Made by a program: the position numbers and the translations under genes. The notes under the pieces were generated by a model. The model was not told the DNA's origin. It made no database searches and saw only the letters and a program-made list of their open reading frames with translations. From positions 186,001 through 250,000 of the forward strand of contig NZ_RHHT01000015.1 of the NCBI RefSeq assembly GCF_003710985.1: a stretch of 64,000 bases of DNA. The letters are read 5' to 3'. The DNA comes from Brevibacillus panacihumi. GTDB lineage: Bacteria > Bacillota > Bacilli > Brevibacillales > Brevibacillaceae. Numbering within the stretch: the stretch's first letter is position 1; every line of letters begins with the position of its first letter. Positions 1 to 8,294 of this stretch are shown here, piece by piece.

Positions 1-30
1 GAAGAGAAGGTGGGAGGCGACAGATCATGA
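1..30 (+). CDS. 3' tail of an upstream gene (partial)
   Basis: Frame 1 reads nine sense codons and a TGA at 28-30 that overlaps the ATG of the next gene by four bases (ATGA), the usual sign of translational coupling. Too little is present to identify the protein. In related genomes panE/ylbQ often lies near here, but that is context only. Confidence 0.35.
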   Translation, partial: EEKVGGDRS

Positions 31-425
31 CCTTTGTGGCAAATGTCTGGTCCTACTTATGGGGCACACTCACCGTCATACCTTTCCTGGGTTTCCCGAT
101 CGTCTATTATCTGATGTGGGTCTGGAAGCGGGACAAGCGGTTGGCGGGGAGGTGGGCAGTGAATATCACGAATCTTTTGTTGATTCGTTCGGTTGTTGTC
201 GCCTATGGCGAGATCTGGCCAGATGCCATGTCTGCCTGGTGGTGGATCGTTTGCTTTTACCTTGTCTTCATCGCTGTCCTTGGCTGGATGCAAGTGCGCT
301 GGAAGGGAAAGCTGTCCCTGGGAAAGATCAGTTTTTCCGTATGGCGTTTGTCGTTTCTCTGGTTTGGACTCATCTACGTAGTGTTGATTACGACAGGCAT
401 TTTCAAAACAATGAGCGTCGTATAA
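27..425 (+). CDS. DUF3397 family small integral membrane protein
   Basis: A 132-residue, very hydrophobic protein with about four predicted membrane segments (roughly residues 10-30, 45-62, 70-88 and 105-128) separated by short basic loops such as WKRDKR. Its size, Trp/Tyr-rich helices and position just upstream of bshC and mraZ fit the DUF3397 family of Firmicutes. A GGGAGG ribosome site precedes the ATG. Function is unknown; no catalytic motif is visible. The family call rests on size, topology and context. Confidence 0.7.
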   Translation: MTFVANVWSYLWGTLTVIPFLGFPIVYYLMWVWKRDKRLAGRWAVNITNLLLIRSVVVAYGEIWPDAMSAWWWIVCFYLVFIAVLGWMQVRWKGKLSLGKISFSVWRLSFLWFGLIYVVLITTGIFKTMSVV

Positions 426-480
426 ACACTGGTGACATACATAATCGTTTCTATTCCGATAAAGAAAGAAGGTTGGAAAT

Positions 481-1038
481 ATGCGACTTCCCATCGAGAC
501 CATCGGACACAAGATACGTATGATTCGGAAAGAGCGCGGCTTTACCCTGGAAATCATGGCGAACAAAACGGGGTTAAGCAAAGGGCTGCTCAGTCAAGTG
601 GAGAGGGGGATTTCACAACCGTCATTGGACTCCCTGTGGAAAATCACGAAAGCCCTCGAATCCCCTATCATTCATTTTTTTGAGGACATCGATCAAAAGC
701 AGGTGCATGTCGCAAGGCAACACAAGCGCAGACAATTGGTGTTTCCCGAATCTACAGGTACCTATTCGCTGCTCTCCATGGGAGGAAGCGCCAAACTCGG
801 GATGCTGGAGGTCCGGCTCAAGCCAGGTGAAATGGCCGTAGACAAATTCGTGCAAACCGAGGGTGAGGAATGCTTTACCGTCATTACGGGAACCGTCGTG
901 GCCCGTTTTAATGATGAAGAGCATGTTTTGGAGGCTGGCGACAGCATTTCCTTCGACAGTGCCAAAAACCATTCCGTCGAGAATTGCGGCGAAACGGAAG
1001 CCGTTTTGATCTGGTGCGTCACGCCGCCACAATTTTAA
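481..1038 (+). CDS. XRE-family transcriptional regulator with C-terminal cupin domain
   Basis: Cytoplasmic 185-residue regulator. Residues about 7-62 form a Cro/C1-type helix-turn-helix (GLSKGLLSQVERGISQPS contains the recognition helix). Residues about 110-180 form a cupin_2 barrel (LKPGEMAVDKF, GEECFTVITG, LEAGDSISF, the conserved cupin half-motifs). Such fusions usually sense a small ligand in the cupin and control nearby metabolic genes, often amino-acid or amine catabolism. The target here is unknown; neighbours are housekeeping genes. A terminator follows at 1061, so it appears monocistronic. Confidence 0.88.
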   Translation: MRLPIETIGHKIRMIRKERGFTLEIMANKTGLSKGLLSQVERGISQPSLDSLWKITKALESPIIHFFEDIDQKQVHVARQHKRRQLVFPESTGTYSLLSMGGSAKLGMLEVRLKPGEMAVDKFVQTEGEECFTVITGTVVARFNDEEHVLEAGDSISFDSAKNHSVENCGETEAVLIWCVTPPQF

Positions 1039-1060
1039 GACAATTCCACCTTACACTTTG

Positions 1061-1092
1061 ACAACCCATTGATATGGGTTGTTTTGTTTTTT
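1061..1092 (+). terminator. Rho-independent terminator after the XRE-cupin gene
   Basis: ACAACCCAT (1061-1069) pairs perfectly with ATGGGTTGT (1073-1081) around a four-base loop, followed by a T-rich run to 1092. It separates the regulator from bshC, which has a TATAAT at 1110-1115 for its own promoter. Confidence 0.85.
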
Positions 1093-1153
1093 CATGGGAG
1101 GGAGCATGATATAATTTGCAAAAGAACACGGCCCTAGGAAAGGTGAGCATGTC

Positions 1154-2776
1154 ATGAACGTTGATCATATAGCTATTCCGTTAGCCAATCGGCTGGCGCA
1201 GGACTACCAGGAGGGAAAGGAATCCGCGGTCTCCTTTTTTGCCTACCAGCCGTATCGAACCGAATCCTATCGGGAACGGCTGCAATGGCTGCGCGGACGG
1301 CATTTTTCCCATCGAGAGAAGCTGGCGGATGGATTATATACGTACAACAAGGAAATCGGAAATCACGAAGAAGCACTCAAGCGAATCGATGCTCTTAAAA
1401 AACCGGACACCTACGTGGTCATTGGCGGGCAACAGGCTGGAGTGCTGACAGGCCCGCTCTACACGGTCTATAAAGCAGTCCATCTGATCCAAGCGGCTCA
1501 AAAGCTGTCGCAGGAGCTTGAAGTAGAGGTCATCCCGGTCTTTTGGATCGCGGGCGAAGATCATGATCTGGACGAGATCGACCATGTCTTCTGGTTGAGT
1601 GAAAAAGAACGGCGCCTGCACAAAGAAAGGTTGAAGCTGAACAAAAAGGGACGTTTTTCCGCGAGTCATGTAACAATGGATGCGTCAGCCGTCGAAGCTT
1701 TTCTCCAGGCGTTTTTCGACGGGCATCCGGAGACTGTGCATACTTCGGAAATCCGCGGCTTATTGCAAGAGACAGCCTCCAGTTCCCAGTCACCCGTAGA
1801 ATGGTTTGCACGGCTTCTCGCGCGGTTGTTCGGCAAACACGGACTGGTGCTGGTGGAGTCCTCGTCTCCGTACATTCGGGAGCTGGAGCAGCCTGTTTTT
1901 CAGAAGGTGATCGCGAACAATGAGCAGATCTCCCATCTGTTGACAGAAGCGGCAACGCGAATTGCTGATGCAGGATACCCCTTGCAGCTTGAAGTGGGCG
2001 AGCATCAGGCAAATTTGTTCCTCTATGAAGGGGGAGAACGCTTGCTTCTGGAGCGTTTTGGAGATCGTTTTGTCAACAGGCGATGTACGTACTCGCGCGA
2101 GGAGTTGCTGAAGCTGGCAGAGGAAGCGCCGCAACGCTTCAGCGCCAATGTAGTGACCCGCGGTCTGATGCAGGAGCATCTCTTTCCGACGCTTGCCTTC
2201 GTCGGGGGGGCTGGAGAAGTTGCGTATTGGGCCTTCTATCGGGAGATCTTCGCTGCCCTCGACATGCGGATGCCCATTGTCCTGCCGCGCATCTCGGTCA
2301 CGCTGCTGGAGGGAGCGCTGGAAAGACTGCTCGCCGGTTTTGACCTTGACCTCGCACAGGTGCTGGGCCAAGGAGAGGCATGGCAAGAAGCGCAGATGAG
2401 GACGAGGGAACAGCGGCCGTTGGATGAGCGGTTTGCCCATGTACGGGAATCGCTTCTCGATCTGTATCGACCGTTGGTAGAGGACGTAGTCCGGCTGGAC
2501 GGAGGTCTTCGCGGCATAGCTGACAAAAATCTGTCTATTTTGCTTGGACAGGTCGATTTTTTGGAGCAGCGCTTGACCCGTTCCCTGCAAGAGCGTGAGG
2601 ACACAGATCAGCACCGGCTTTGGCGCTTGGAGGCGAATCTTTTGCCGGAGGGCGGCTTGCAGGAGAGAAAGATCTCCTTTTTTTCCTTCGCCAATAAATA
2701 CGGCTTGGCCCTGGTCGACCGACTGGTGCAGGCTCCGTTTACTCACGATGGAAGGCATCAGGTCTTCCACCTGTAA
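1154..2776 (+). CDS. bshC: Bacillithiol biosynthesis cysteine-adding enzyme BshC
   Basis: A 540-residue protein, the usual BshC length. BshC is the last enzyme of bacillithiol synthesis and joins cysteine to glucosaminyl-malate. Diagnostic stretches are VVIGGQQAGVLTGPLYTVYKA (around residues 94-114), FWIAGEDHDLDEIDHVF (around 130-146) with the nucleotide-fold histidine/aspartate cluster, and AFVGGAGEVAYWAFY (around 347-361). A coiled coil lies in the last third. The position just before the mraZ dcw cluster is conserved in Bacillales. The ATG follows AGGAAAGGTGAGC. It implies that the host uses bacillithiol as its low-molecular-weight thiol. Confidence 0.95.
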   Translation: MNVDHIAIPLANRLAQDYQEGKESAVSFFAYQPYRTESYRERLQWLRGRHFSHREKLADGLYTYNKEIGNHEEALKRIDALKKPDTYVVIGGQQAGVLTGPLYTVYKAVHLIQAAQKLSQELEVEVIPVFWIAGEDHDLDEIDHVFWLSEKERRLHKERLKLNKKGRFSASHVTMDASAVEAFLQAFFDGHPETVHTSEIRGLLQETASSSQSPVEWFARLLARLFGKHGLVLVESSSPYIRELEQPVFQKVIANNEQISHLLTEAATRIADAGYPLQLEVGEHQANLFLYEGGERLLLERFGDRFVNRRCTYSREELLKLAEEAPQRFSANVVTRGLMQEHLFPTLAFVGGAGEVAYWAFYREIFAALDMRMPIVLPRISVTLLEGALERLLAGFDLDLAQVLGQGEAWQEAQMRTREQRPLDERFAHVRESLLDLYRPLVEDVVRLDGGLRGIADKNLSILLGQVDFLEQRLTRSLQEREDTDQHRLWRLEANLLPEGGLQERKISFFSFANKYGLALVDRLVQAPFTHDGRHQVFHL

Positions 2777-2880
2777 CCAGATTGTATGGATATCATTTCC
2801 TGCTGATATGCTGAAACATTCTCGACAATATCTGCGTCAAACCCAGTACAGGAACTGCCTGTGGAAGGGGAGAGGATCTA

Positions 2881-3933
2881 GTGCAGATGAAATGGCGACA
2901 ACTCGGCAGACGATTCATCATGAAAGCTCTCGTGCTCTCGATCGCTCTGGCAGGTACGGCATTTGGCAGTGTCAGCGCGGCGAAGGCTAGGTCGATGGCA
3001 GCAGCGTCTGCGGTTTCTTTTACAGATATTCATGGACATTGGGCTTCCCGAGAAATTGTGGAAGCGAATAAAAAAGGATGGATTCGCGGTTTTCCTGACG
3101 GAAACTTCCGTCCCGAGCAGACGATCTCCCAAGAAGAGTTTCTCGTAATGATTGAACGGGTGATTCCTTCTTTTCCTGGGCATGAACCCGATTCTTTTGC
3201 ACGTGAAACCTATTTGTCTAAAGCGGAGGGACGGTGGTCCTATGGAACGTATGCCCATCTGCTCAGCGCCGGGATCATTCCGTCCGGAAAGCCGACTGAG
3301 CCCCTCGATCGGCTGGAGGGAGCGAGGCTGATGCTCGCGGCATTGGGACAGCAGTCCGAGGGGGAGAAATACAGGGGAACCAAATCCCGCTTCTTCTCTG
3401 ACCTTCCCGTAGAAGAGGAGTATCAAGTCATGACCGTCTATCCGGCGTACAAGCTCGGGATCATTACTGGCTATCCGGATGGTACGTTCCGAGCGAATGA
3501 AAAAATTAGCCGGGCACAGGCTGTCGTTCTGATTTCGCGTCTGTCCCAGCAAATCGAGGATTTGTTCCCTGGTCAGGTGAGCGAGGAAGAGAAGCAGGGC
3601 ATGAGGAAGACGGTCGCTTCGTTCATGGAGGAAGTGATGGACAAGCAACGCATCCGCCGCTATGACGAGCTGGTCAGCTACGTGAAGAAGAAAGAACTGC
3701 CGGCTAGCCCGCAGTTTTTACGCGAGCATTTTTCCTTCATGAATTACGAGGTCTATGATTTCGTCCGCTTTCCTCAGTTCAATGAGCTGATCTATTATGC
3801 CAAGATCGGCAACGGCAAGTACCGCATGACCGTCCAGTATTACTCCGGCGAGCCGGGTGGCAGTGTAGACCGCACCTTCTATCTCTCTTCGACAGACGGC
3901 AAAACGTTCCAACTGATCGGAAAAGACGAATAA
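2881..3933 (+). CDS. Secreted S-layer-homology (SLH) domain protein
   Basis: A 350-residue protein starting at GTG after AGGGGAGAGG. An N-terminal signal peptide (basic RRF then a hydrophobic core, probable Ala-X-Ala cleavage near residue 37) is followed by three SLH-like modules: FTDIHGHWA... GFPDGNFRPEQTISQEEF (about 43-90), a degenerate module (about 105-145) and FFSDLPVEEE... GYPDGTFRANEKISRAQA (about 165-215). SLH modules bind pyruvylated secondary cell-wall polymer and hold proteins on the envelope. The C-terminal 130 residues match no family I recognise. Monocistronic, ending at a bidirectional terminator shared with the permease gene. Confidence 0.85.
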   Translation: MQMKWRQLGRRFIMKALVLSIALAGTAFGSVSAAKARSMAAASAVSFTDIHGHWASREIVEANKKGWIRGFPDGNFRPEQTISQEEFLVMIERVIPSFPGHEPDSFARETYLSKAEGRWSYGTYAHLLSAGIIPSGKPTEPLDRLEGARLMLAALGQQSEGEKYRGTKSRFFSDLPVEEEYQVMTVYPAYKLGIITGYPDGTFRANEKISRAQAVVLISRLSQQIEDLFPGQVSEEEKQGMRKTVASFMEEVMDKQRIRRYDELVSYVKKKELPASPQFLREHFSFMNYEVYDFVRFPQFNELIYYAKIGNGKYRMTVQYYSGEPGGSVDRTFYLSSTDGKTFQLIGKDE

Positions 3934-3947
3934 TACCGCATAAAATG

Positions 3948-3993
3948 AGGCGGAACCGAATGTAGAATGCTCTACAAAAGGTTCCGCCTTTTT
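3948..3993. terminator. Bidirectional terminator between convergent genes
   Basis: AGGCGGAACC (3948-3957) pairs perfectly with GGTTCCGCCT (3980-3989), with an inner TAGA/TCTA pair, T-rich on the plus side and A-rich on the other. It lies between the SLH gene (+) and the permease gene (-), so it can serve both. Confidence 0.85.
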
Positions 3994-4009
3994 GCGATCA
4001 GGTACACCA

Positions 4010-5287
4010 TTATGTTTCCATATGCGAGAGCTGCTTTTTCCCTCCTATAAAGAACAGCACCGCTGCGATTGCCAATGGATAGAGGGCAGGCCAGCCGAGG
4101 AAAGGGTACAAGCCGACAGTAAAAATCAGCGATGTCCACGAAGCGATCAGACCGATCCGATTGCCGCGCAACAGCTTGATCCCAGCCAGGCATCCCCCGA
4201 TATACGTCGCGATAAACGTAGAATTGGGGAGTGCGATGAGGCTCGACAAGTTGACGAGCTGGAGCTGTAGAGCAGTCAGAACAAGGACGAAGCAAATGCT
4301 CAAAAAGGCCAGTCCCCCAACGGGCGTGCGGTGCTTGGGATGGAGAATCCCAAACCAGCGCGGGGCGAACCCCTTCTGGGACAGCGAATACGCAATGCGC
4401 GAAGCCGCACCTACATAAACATTGGCGGACGCGATGCAGATAAACAAGGCGATCAGAGCTACGAACCAGCCGCCGACAGGTCCGAGAGAAAGCTGGATCA
4501 TGCGGCTAAGTGAAGCGGCTGTAATTCCGTTTCCGTAACTGTGTGTTGCAACGGTCATCAAGGCAACCAGGAAGTACAACAAGGCAATGATGCCAGCGCT
4601 CCAAAAAACGCCGCGAATCGCGTTCCGGGGATCGACCATCTCGCCTGACAGATGGGTGACCGCTTCCCAGCCGATAAAGCACCAGAACATCAATACCGCT
4701 GCTTGAATCACACTGAGCCAGCCGTGTGGGACAAAAGGAGTGAAGTCGGCAGCAGAGGCATGGGGAACCGCCGCGACGATCGCCAGAATCAGGATGGACA
4801 CAATCAGCGACACCACGATGGTCTGTACCCGTCCGGCTACCTTCAGACCCATGGTATTCATCCAGAGAACAGACAGCAGGATCATGCCTGCACACAGGGT
4901 AACCTGCCAATCGTTCCAATTGAACAAAATGGCGATATAATGAGAGCCGATTACACTTAGAATCGGAGCGCCAAGCGGGACGGAAAGCAGAAAAAACCAT
5001 CCGACCATATTGCCGAAGCGTTCGCCGTATGCTGTTTGGACAAAGGAAGAGACGCCCCCCGAGCTGGGATAACGAGCGGAGAGCAGGCCCATCGTGACAC
5101 CCATCGGAAGGACCAGAATCGACATCAGCAGCCAGGCCAATATAGAGGCCGGGCCCGCGATTTCCGCAGCCAGTCCGGGTATTAGCAGCACGCCCGAACC
5201 GAGCACTGAGCCGATGTACAAGGCAATGATTTGCTGGAGTCCCAAGGTTTTGGTCAGTCTTGCTGAAGTTGCTGCGGTAGATTTCAT
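4010..5287 (-). CDS. APC-superfamily amino acid permease
   Basis: A 425-residue polytopic membrane protein with about 12 hydrophobic segments. The first helix carries the APC signature (IIALYIGSVLGSGVLLIPGLAAEIAG without breaking the glycine-rich unwound region) that binds the amino or carboxyl group of the substrate. Overall it resembles YjeH-like exporters and other short APC carriers, so direction and substrate cannot be fixed. The ATG follows GAGCGAGGGAAC. It is divergent from a LysR-type regulator gene with a shared intergenic operator candidate, so that regulator probably controls it. Confidence 0.85.
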   Translation of the reverse strand: MKSTAATSARLTKTLGLQQIIALYIGSVLGSGVLLIPGLAAEIAGPASILAWLLMSILVLPMGVTMGLLSARYPSSGGVSSFVQTAYGERFGNMVGWFFLLSVPLGAPILSVIGSHYIAILFNWNDWQVTLCAGMILLSVLWMNTMGLKVAGRVQTIVVSLIVSILILAIVAAVPHASAADFTPFVPHGWLSVIQAAVLMFWCFIGWEAVTHLSGEMVDPRNAIRGVFWSAGIIALLYFLVALMTVATHSYGNGITAASLSRMIQLSLGPVGGWFVALIALFICIASANVYVGAASRIAYSLSQKGFAPRWFGILHPKHRTPVGGLAFLSICFVLVLTALQLQLVNLSSLIALPNSTFIATYIGGCLAGIKLLRGNRIGLIASWTSLIFTVGLYPFLGWPALYPLAIAAVLFFIGGKKQLSHMET

Positions 5288-5352
5288 TTTGTTCCCTCGC
5301 TCTTTTCATTTCATGATGGGATTAGCGTAGCATAGACATTGGAATCAGTGTT

Positions 5353-5368
5353 ATCTATAATTACAGAT
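5353..5368. promoter_or_regulatory. Candidate LysR-type operator between permease and regulator
   Basis: ATCTATAATTACAGAT is an interrupted palindrome (ATCTATAA/TTACAGAT, arms ATCT and AGAT) of the T-N11-A type bound by LysR-family proteins. It lies in the 120-base divergent gap between the APC permease and the LysR gene, 40 bases before the latter's start. Confidence 0.55.
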
Positions 5369-5407
5369 ACAATCAATCGGAAAAACCGATTCGAAAAGAG
5401 GGAGAGC

Positions 5408-6325
5408 ATGGATACTCGCTATTTGCAAACGTTTCGGGAAGTAGCCAAATGGCAAAGCTTCACCCGTGCCGCAGAGGTTTTGGGCTATGCGCAATCCAGC
5501 ATCACCACGCAGATCCAGAACCTGGAGAATGAGTTTGGGGTGGTGCTGTTTGAACGCTGGGGGCGAAAAATCAGACCGACTCAGGCTGGCGAAGTGCTGC
5601 TTGCCTATAGCGAGCAGCTGCTTGCCATATTGGATGAGGCGAGGGGACAGCTCTCGGATCAGGCTCAATTGGCAGGAACGCTCACGATCGGGACCGTCGA
5701 ATCATTGGCTGCCTTTTATCTGCCTCCCTACCTGCAAAAATTTCGTCAGGAGCAACCGCAGATGCGCGTGCTTTTGCATCCCGGGATTTGCCATGAATTG
5801 CGGCAAGGGGTGAAGGAGGGGACGTATGATTTTGCCTTTATTCTGGATCGATGGCAGGAGCAGCCTGATCTGGTGAGCTTGAATTTTGGTGAAGAAGAGC
5901 TGGTGGTGATTGCAGCGCCTGGCCATCGTTTGGGGCAGGCCGAAAAGGTGGAGGCAGAAGATTTTTCCGGAGAGAACTGGATTTTCACGGAACAAGGCTG
6001 CAGCTACCGCATCATGATGGAAAACGTCCTGCGCAAAGCGAACGCAGCCGTCCACTCGTCGCTGGAATTCGGAAGCATGGAAGCGATCAAGCAGTGTGTC
6101 ACCTATGATCTTGGCATTGCCCTCGTCCCGAAAATCACAGTCACAGATGAAGTGAAGAACGGGACATTGATTATTCTTCCGTTTTCCCATCCGGAGGTTC
6201 GCGTCTTCCGGCAGCTCGTCTACCATCAGAAAAAGTGGATGCCGCAGGCAATGCGCTATTTTATCGGCCTGCTGAAGGCGGGAGATCTGGATCGAACGAA
6301 CCGTACACGGAAGAATGCTCTTTAA
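5408..6325 (+). CDS. LysR-family transcriptional regulator
   Basis: A 305-residue regulator. The N-terminal winged helix-turn-helix (residues about 3-60: YLQTFREVAKWQSFTRAAEVL, QSSITTQIQNLE) is typical, followed by the linker helix and a type-2 periplasmic-binding-like effector domain (about 88-290). The ATG at 5408 is chosen because GAGGGAGAGC sits just upstream and because LysR proteins start a few residues before the first helix; an in-frame ATG at 5339 would add 23 unconserved residues. Probably controls itself and the divergent permease. Effector unknown. Confidence 0.9.
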   Translation: MDTRYLQTFREVAKWQSFTRAAEVLGYAQSSITTQIQNLENEFGVVLFERWGRKIRPTQAGEVLLAYSEQLLAILDEARGQLSDQAQLAGTLTIGTVESLAAFYLPPYLQKFRQEQPQMRVLLHPGICHELRQGVKEGTYDFAFILDRWQEQPDLVSLNFGEEELVVIAAPGHRLGQAEKVEAEDFSGENWIFTEQGCSYRIMMENVLRKANAAVHSSLEFGSMEAIKQCVTYDLGIALVPKITVTDEVKNGTLIILPFSHPEVRVFRQLVYHQKKWMPQAMRYFIGLLKAGDLDRTNRTRKNAL

Positions 6326-6425
6326 CTTCGAATTGGCTACAAGAGGAAAAACAGATGATGGCAGAAGTTGCGTATGATATGATAGAGACTAAGCTGTTTT
6401 TGAGATGAAGGAGGTTCATATTACC

Positions 6426-7685
6426 GTGAACAGTGTAGAGGAAAGCATTGTAAAAGATATGGGACTGGCTCATAATGGCCATCTGAAAATCGACTGGGTA
6501 AAGGAACACATGCCCGTTCTGAACCGCATCCGCGAACGCTTTGAAAAAGAAAAGCCGTTTGCCGGCCTGAAAGTGGCAATCTCCCTTCACCTGGAAGCCA
6601 AGACTGCCTATCTGGCGAAAGTGGTGCAAGCTGGAGGCGCGGAAGTAACCATCACAGGTTCCAACCCGCTCTCCACGCAGGATGACGTCTGCGCAGCGCT
6701 GGTGGAGGATGGCATTCGCGTATTTGCGAAGTACAATCCAGATCCAGCCGAGTACAAAGAGCATCTGATCAAAACGCTGGAAACTCGCCCTGACCTGATC
6801 ATCGACGATGGCGGCGATTTGGTGACAATCCTGCACAGCGAGCGTCGCGATCTGCTGGCGCAAGTACGCGGTGGCGCAGAAGAGACGACGACAGGGATCC
6901 TGCGTCTGAAAGCTCTCGAAAAAGAAGGCAAGCTGGAATTCCCGATGGTTGCGGTAAACGATGCTTTCTGCAAATACTTGTTTGACAACCGTTACGGCAC
7001 AGGCCAATCCGTTTGGGATGGCATCAACCGTACGACAAACCTGGTTGTTGCCGGTAAAACCGTTGTGGTCGTTGGCTACGGCTGGTGCGGGAAAGGTGTG
7101 GCAATGCGTGCAAAAGGCTTGGGCGCAAAAGTCATCGTCACTGAAATCGATGCGATCAAAGCGGTAGAAGCGTATATGGACGGCTTTGAAGTAATGCCGA
7201 TGAGCGAAGCGGCAAAACACGGCGATTACTTCGTGACCGTTACCGGAAACCGCGACGTGATTCGCAAGGAGCATTTTGAAGTGATGAAAGATGGCGCAAT
7301 CCTGTCCAACGCAGGCCACTTCGATGTCGAAGTGAACAAAGTGGAATTGAAGGAAATGTCGACTTCCACGCGCATTGTGCGCAAAGACATCGAAGAATTT
7401 GTCATGGCAGACGGTCGAAAACTGTATCTCCTGGCTGAAGGCCGCCTCGTGAACCTTGCTGCAGGTGACGGACATCCTGCCGAGATCATGGACATGACCT
7501 TCGCACTGCAAGCTGTTTCCCTTGCTTATGTGAACGAGCAATACAAAAACATCGGTAAAAAAGTCCTGAACGTACCTTACGAACTGGATGCGATGGTTGC
7601 TCAATACAAGCTGGAAGCTCTGGGAATCGGCATCGACAAATTGACCGACGAGCAAAAAGCGTATCTGGACAGCTGGGTCGAATAG
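6426..7685 (+). CDS. ahcY: S-adenosylhomocysteine hydrolase, short (thermophile/archaeal-like) form
   Basis: A 419-residue enzyme that reversibly splits S-adenosylhomocysteine into adenosine and homocysteine using bound NAD. Visible: DDGGDL substrate region, EETTTG, NRYGTGQSVWDGI, and the Rossmann motif VVVVGYGWCGKGVA (about residues 206-219). It lacks the roughly 40-residue insertion of the eukaryotic-type enzyme, so it belongs to the compact class. GTG at 6426 is preferred over ATG 6405 because AAGGAGGT at 6408-6415 lies ten bases before it. It sits directly before mraZ and ends at its own terminator. Many Bacillales use the Pfs/LuxS route instead, so its presence is informative. Confidence 0.93.
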   Translation: MNSVEESIVKDMGLAHNGHLKIDWVKEHMPVLNRIRERFEKEKPFAGLKVAISLHLEAKTAYLAKVVQAGGAEVTITGSNPLSTQDDVCAALVEDGIRVFAKYNPDPAEYKEHLIKTLETRPDLIIDDGGDLVTILHSERRDLLAQVRGGAEETTTGILRLKALEKEGKLEFPMVAVNDAFCKYLFDNRYGTGQSVWDGINRTTNLVVAGKTVVVVGYGWCGKGVAMRAKGLGAKVIVTEIDAIKAVEAYMDGFEVMPMSEAAKHGDYFVTVTGNRDVIRKEHFEVMKDGAILSNAGHFDVEVNKVELKEMSTSTRIVRKDIEEFVMADGRKLYLLAEGRLVNLAAGDGHPAEIMDMTFALQAVSLAYVNEQYKNIGKKVLNVPYELDAMVAQYKLEALGIGIDKLTDEQKAYLDSWVE

Positions 7686-7728
7686 TCCCGCGAAAACCGT
7701 CTTTTCCCGGAAAAAAAAGAAACGAAAA

Positions 7729-7757
7729 ATCCTGCATACACATGCGGGATTTTTTTT
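7729..7757 (+). terminator. Terminator after ahcY
   Basis: ATCCTGCAT (7729-7737) pairs with ATGCGGGAT (7742-7750) with one G-U pair, followed by T7. It isolates ahcY from the dcw cluster. Confidence 0.85.
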
Positions 7758-7758
7758 G

Positions 7759-7764
7759 TATAAT
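7759..7764 (+). promoter_or_regulatory. -10 box of the mraZ promoter
   Basis: A perfect TATAAT directly after the ahcY terminator and 17 bases before the first MraZ repeat. No good -35 is visible because the terminator hairpin occupies that place, so the promoter may rely on an activator or on an upstream T-rich element. Confidence 0.55.
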
Positions 7765-7780
7765 AGCAAGTAGGTAGCAA

Positions 7781-7830
7781 AGTGGGGAAAAGTGGGGGAA
7801 AGTGGTGCCCCTTGATCGGAAAGTGGGGGA
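7781..7830 (+). promoter_or_regulatory. MraZ operator: tandem TGGGG repeats
   Basis: AAGTGGGGA-type units recur at exactly 10-base spacing: TGGGG at 7783 and 7793, and a TGGTG variant at 7803. A further TGGGG at 7824 overlaps the mraZ ribosome site. MraZ is known to bind TGGGN repeats near its own promoter and repress the dcw operon; the arrangement here fits that role and puts the last copy where it could also affect translation. Confidence 0.8.
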
Positions 7831-7836
7831 TTGGGC

Positions 7837-8268
7837 ATGTTCATGGGTGAATATCAGCATAGCATCGATGAAAAAGGCCGCCTGACCATCCCCGCGAAAT
7901 TCCGTGAAGGACTGGGCAACTCCTTTGTCATGACCCGTGGCTTGGACCAATGCTTGTTTGCCTACCCGCTGGACGAATGGAAACAACTGGAGGAGCGTCT
8001 CAAAACATTGCCTTTTACCAAAGCAGACGCTCGTGCTTTTACACGCTTCTTCTTTTCGGGAGCGACTGAATGCGACTGGGACAAGCAGGGAAGGGTAAAT
8101 ATACCCCAAAATCTGCGTGACCACGCCGCCATTCAAAAAGAATGCGTGGTCATCGGCGTGTCCAACCGCGTCGAGGTCTGGAGCAAAGAGCGCTGGGAGG
8201 CGTACTTGGCAGAATCAGAGGGCTCGTATGGAGAGATCGCTGAAAAACTGGTTGATTTCAATTTGTAG
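7837..8268 (+). CDS. mraZ: MraZ, transcriptional regulator of the dcw cluster
   Basis: A 143-residue protein with two SpoVT/AbrB-like swapped-hairpin domains, each with the diagnostic Dxx[18 protein letters not shown] (about 9-24) and [14 protein letters not shown] (about 82-95). The MFMGEYQH start is the family start. It forms ring-shaped oligomers on repeated TGGGN boxes upstream of itself. First gene of the dcw cluster, followed after 26 bases by rsmH. Confidence 0.96.
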   Translation: MFMGEYQHSIDEKGRLTIPAKFREGLGNSFVMTRGLDQCLFAYPLDEWKQLEERLKTLPFTKADARAFTRFFFSGATECDWDKQGRVNIPQNLRDHAAIQKECVVIGVSNRVEVWSKERWEAYLAESEGSYGEIAEKLVDFNL

Positions 8269-8294
8269 CAGCAAGAAGAACGGGAGTGACGATC

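Noticed and set aside
1790-2770. 326-codon frame antisense to bshC
   Set aside because: No domain, no ribosome site and fully inside a clear gene.
6326-6425. SAH or SAM riboswitch before ahcY
   Set aside because: Only 100 bases and no recognisable conserved core; nothing supports it.
7781-7830. Short G-rich tandem repeats as a CRISPR or satellite array
   Set aside because: Only four short units with 10-base period and a known role as MraZ operator.
6261-7844. 527-codon open frame antisense to ahcY
   Set aside because: Shadow of ahcY codon bias; composition rich in Phe, His and Cys; runs across a terminator and the mraZ operator.
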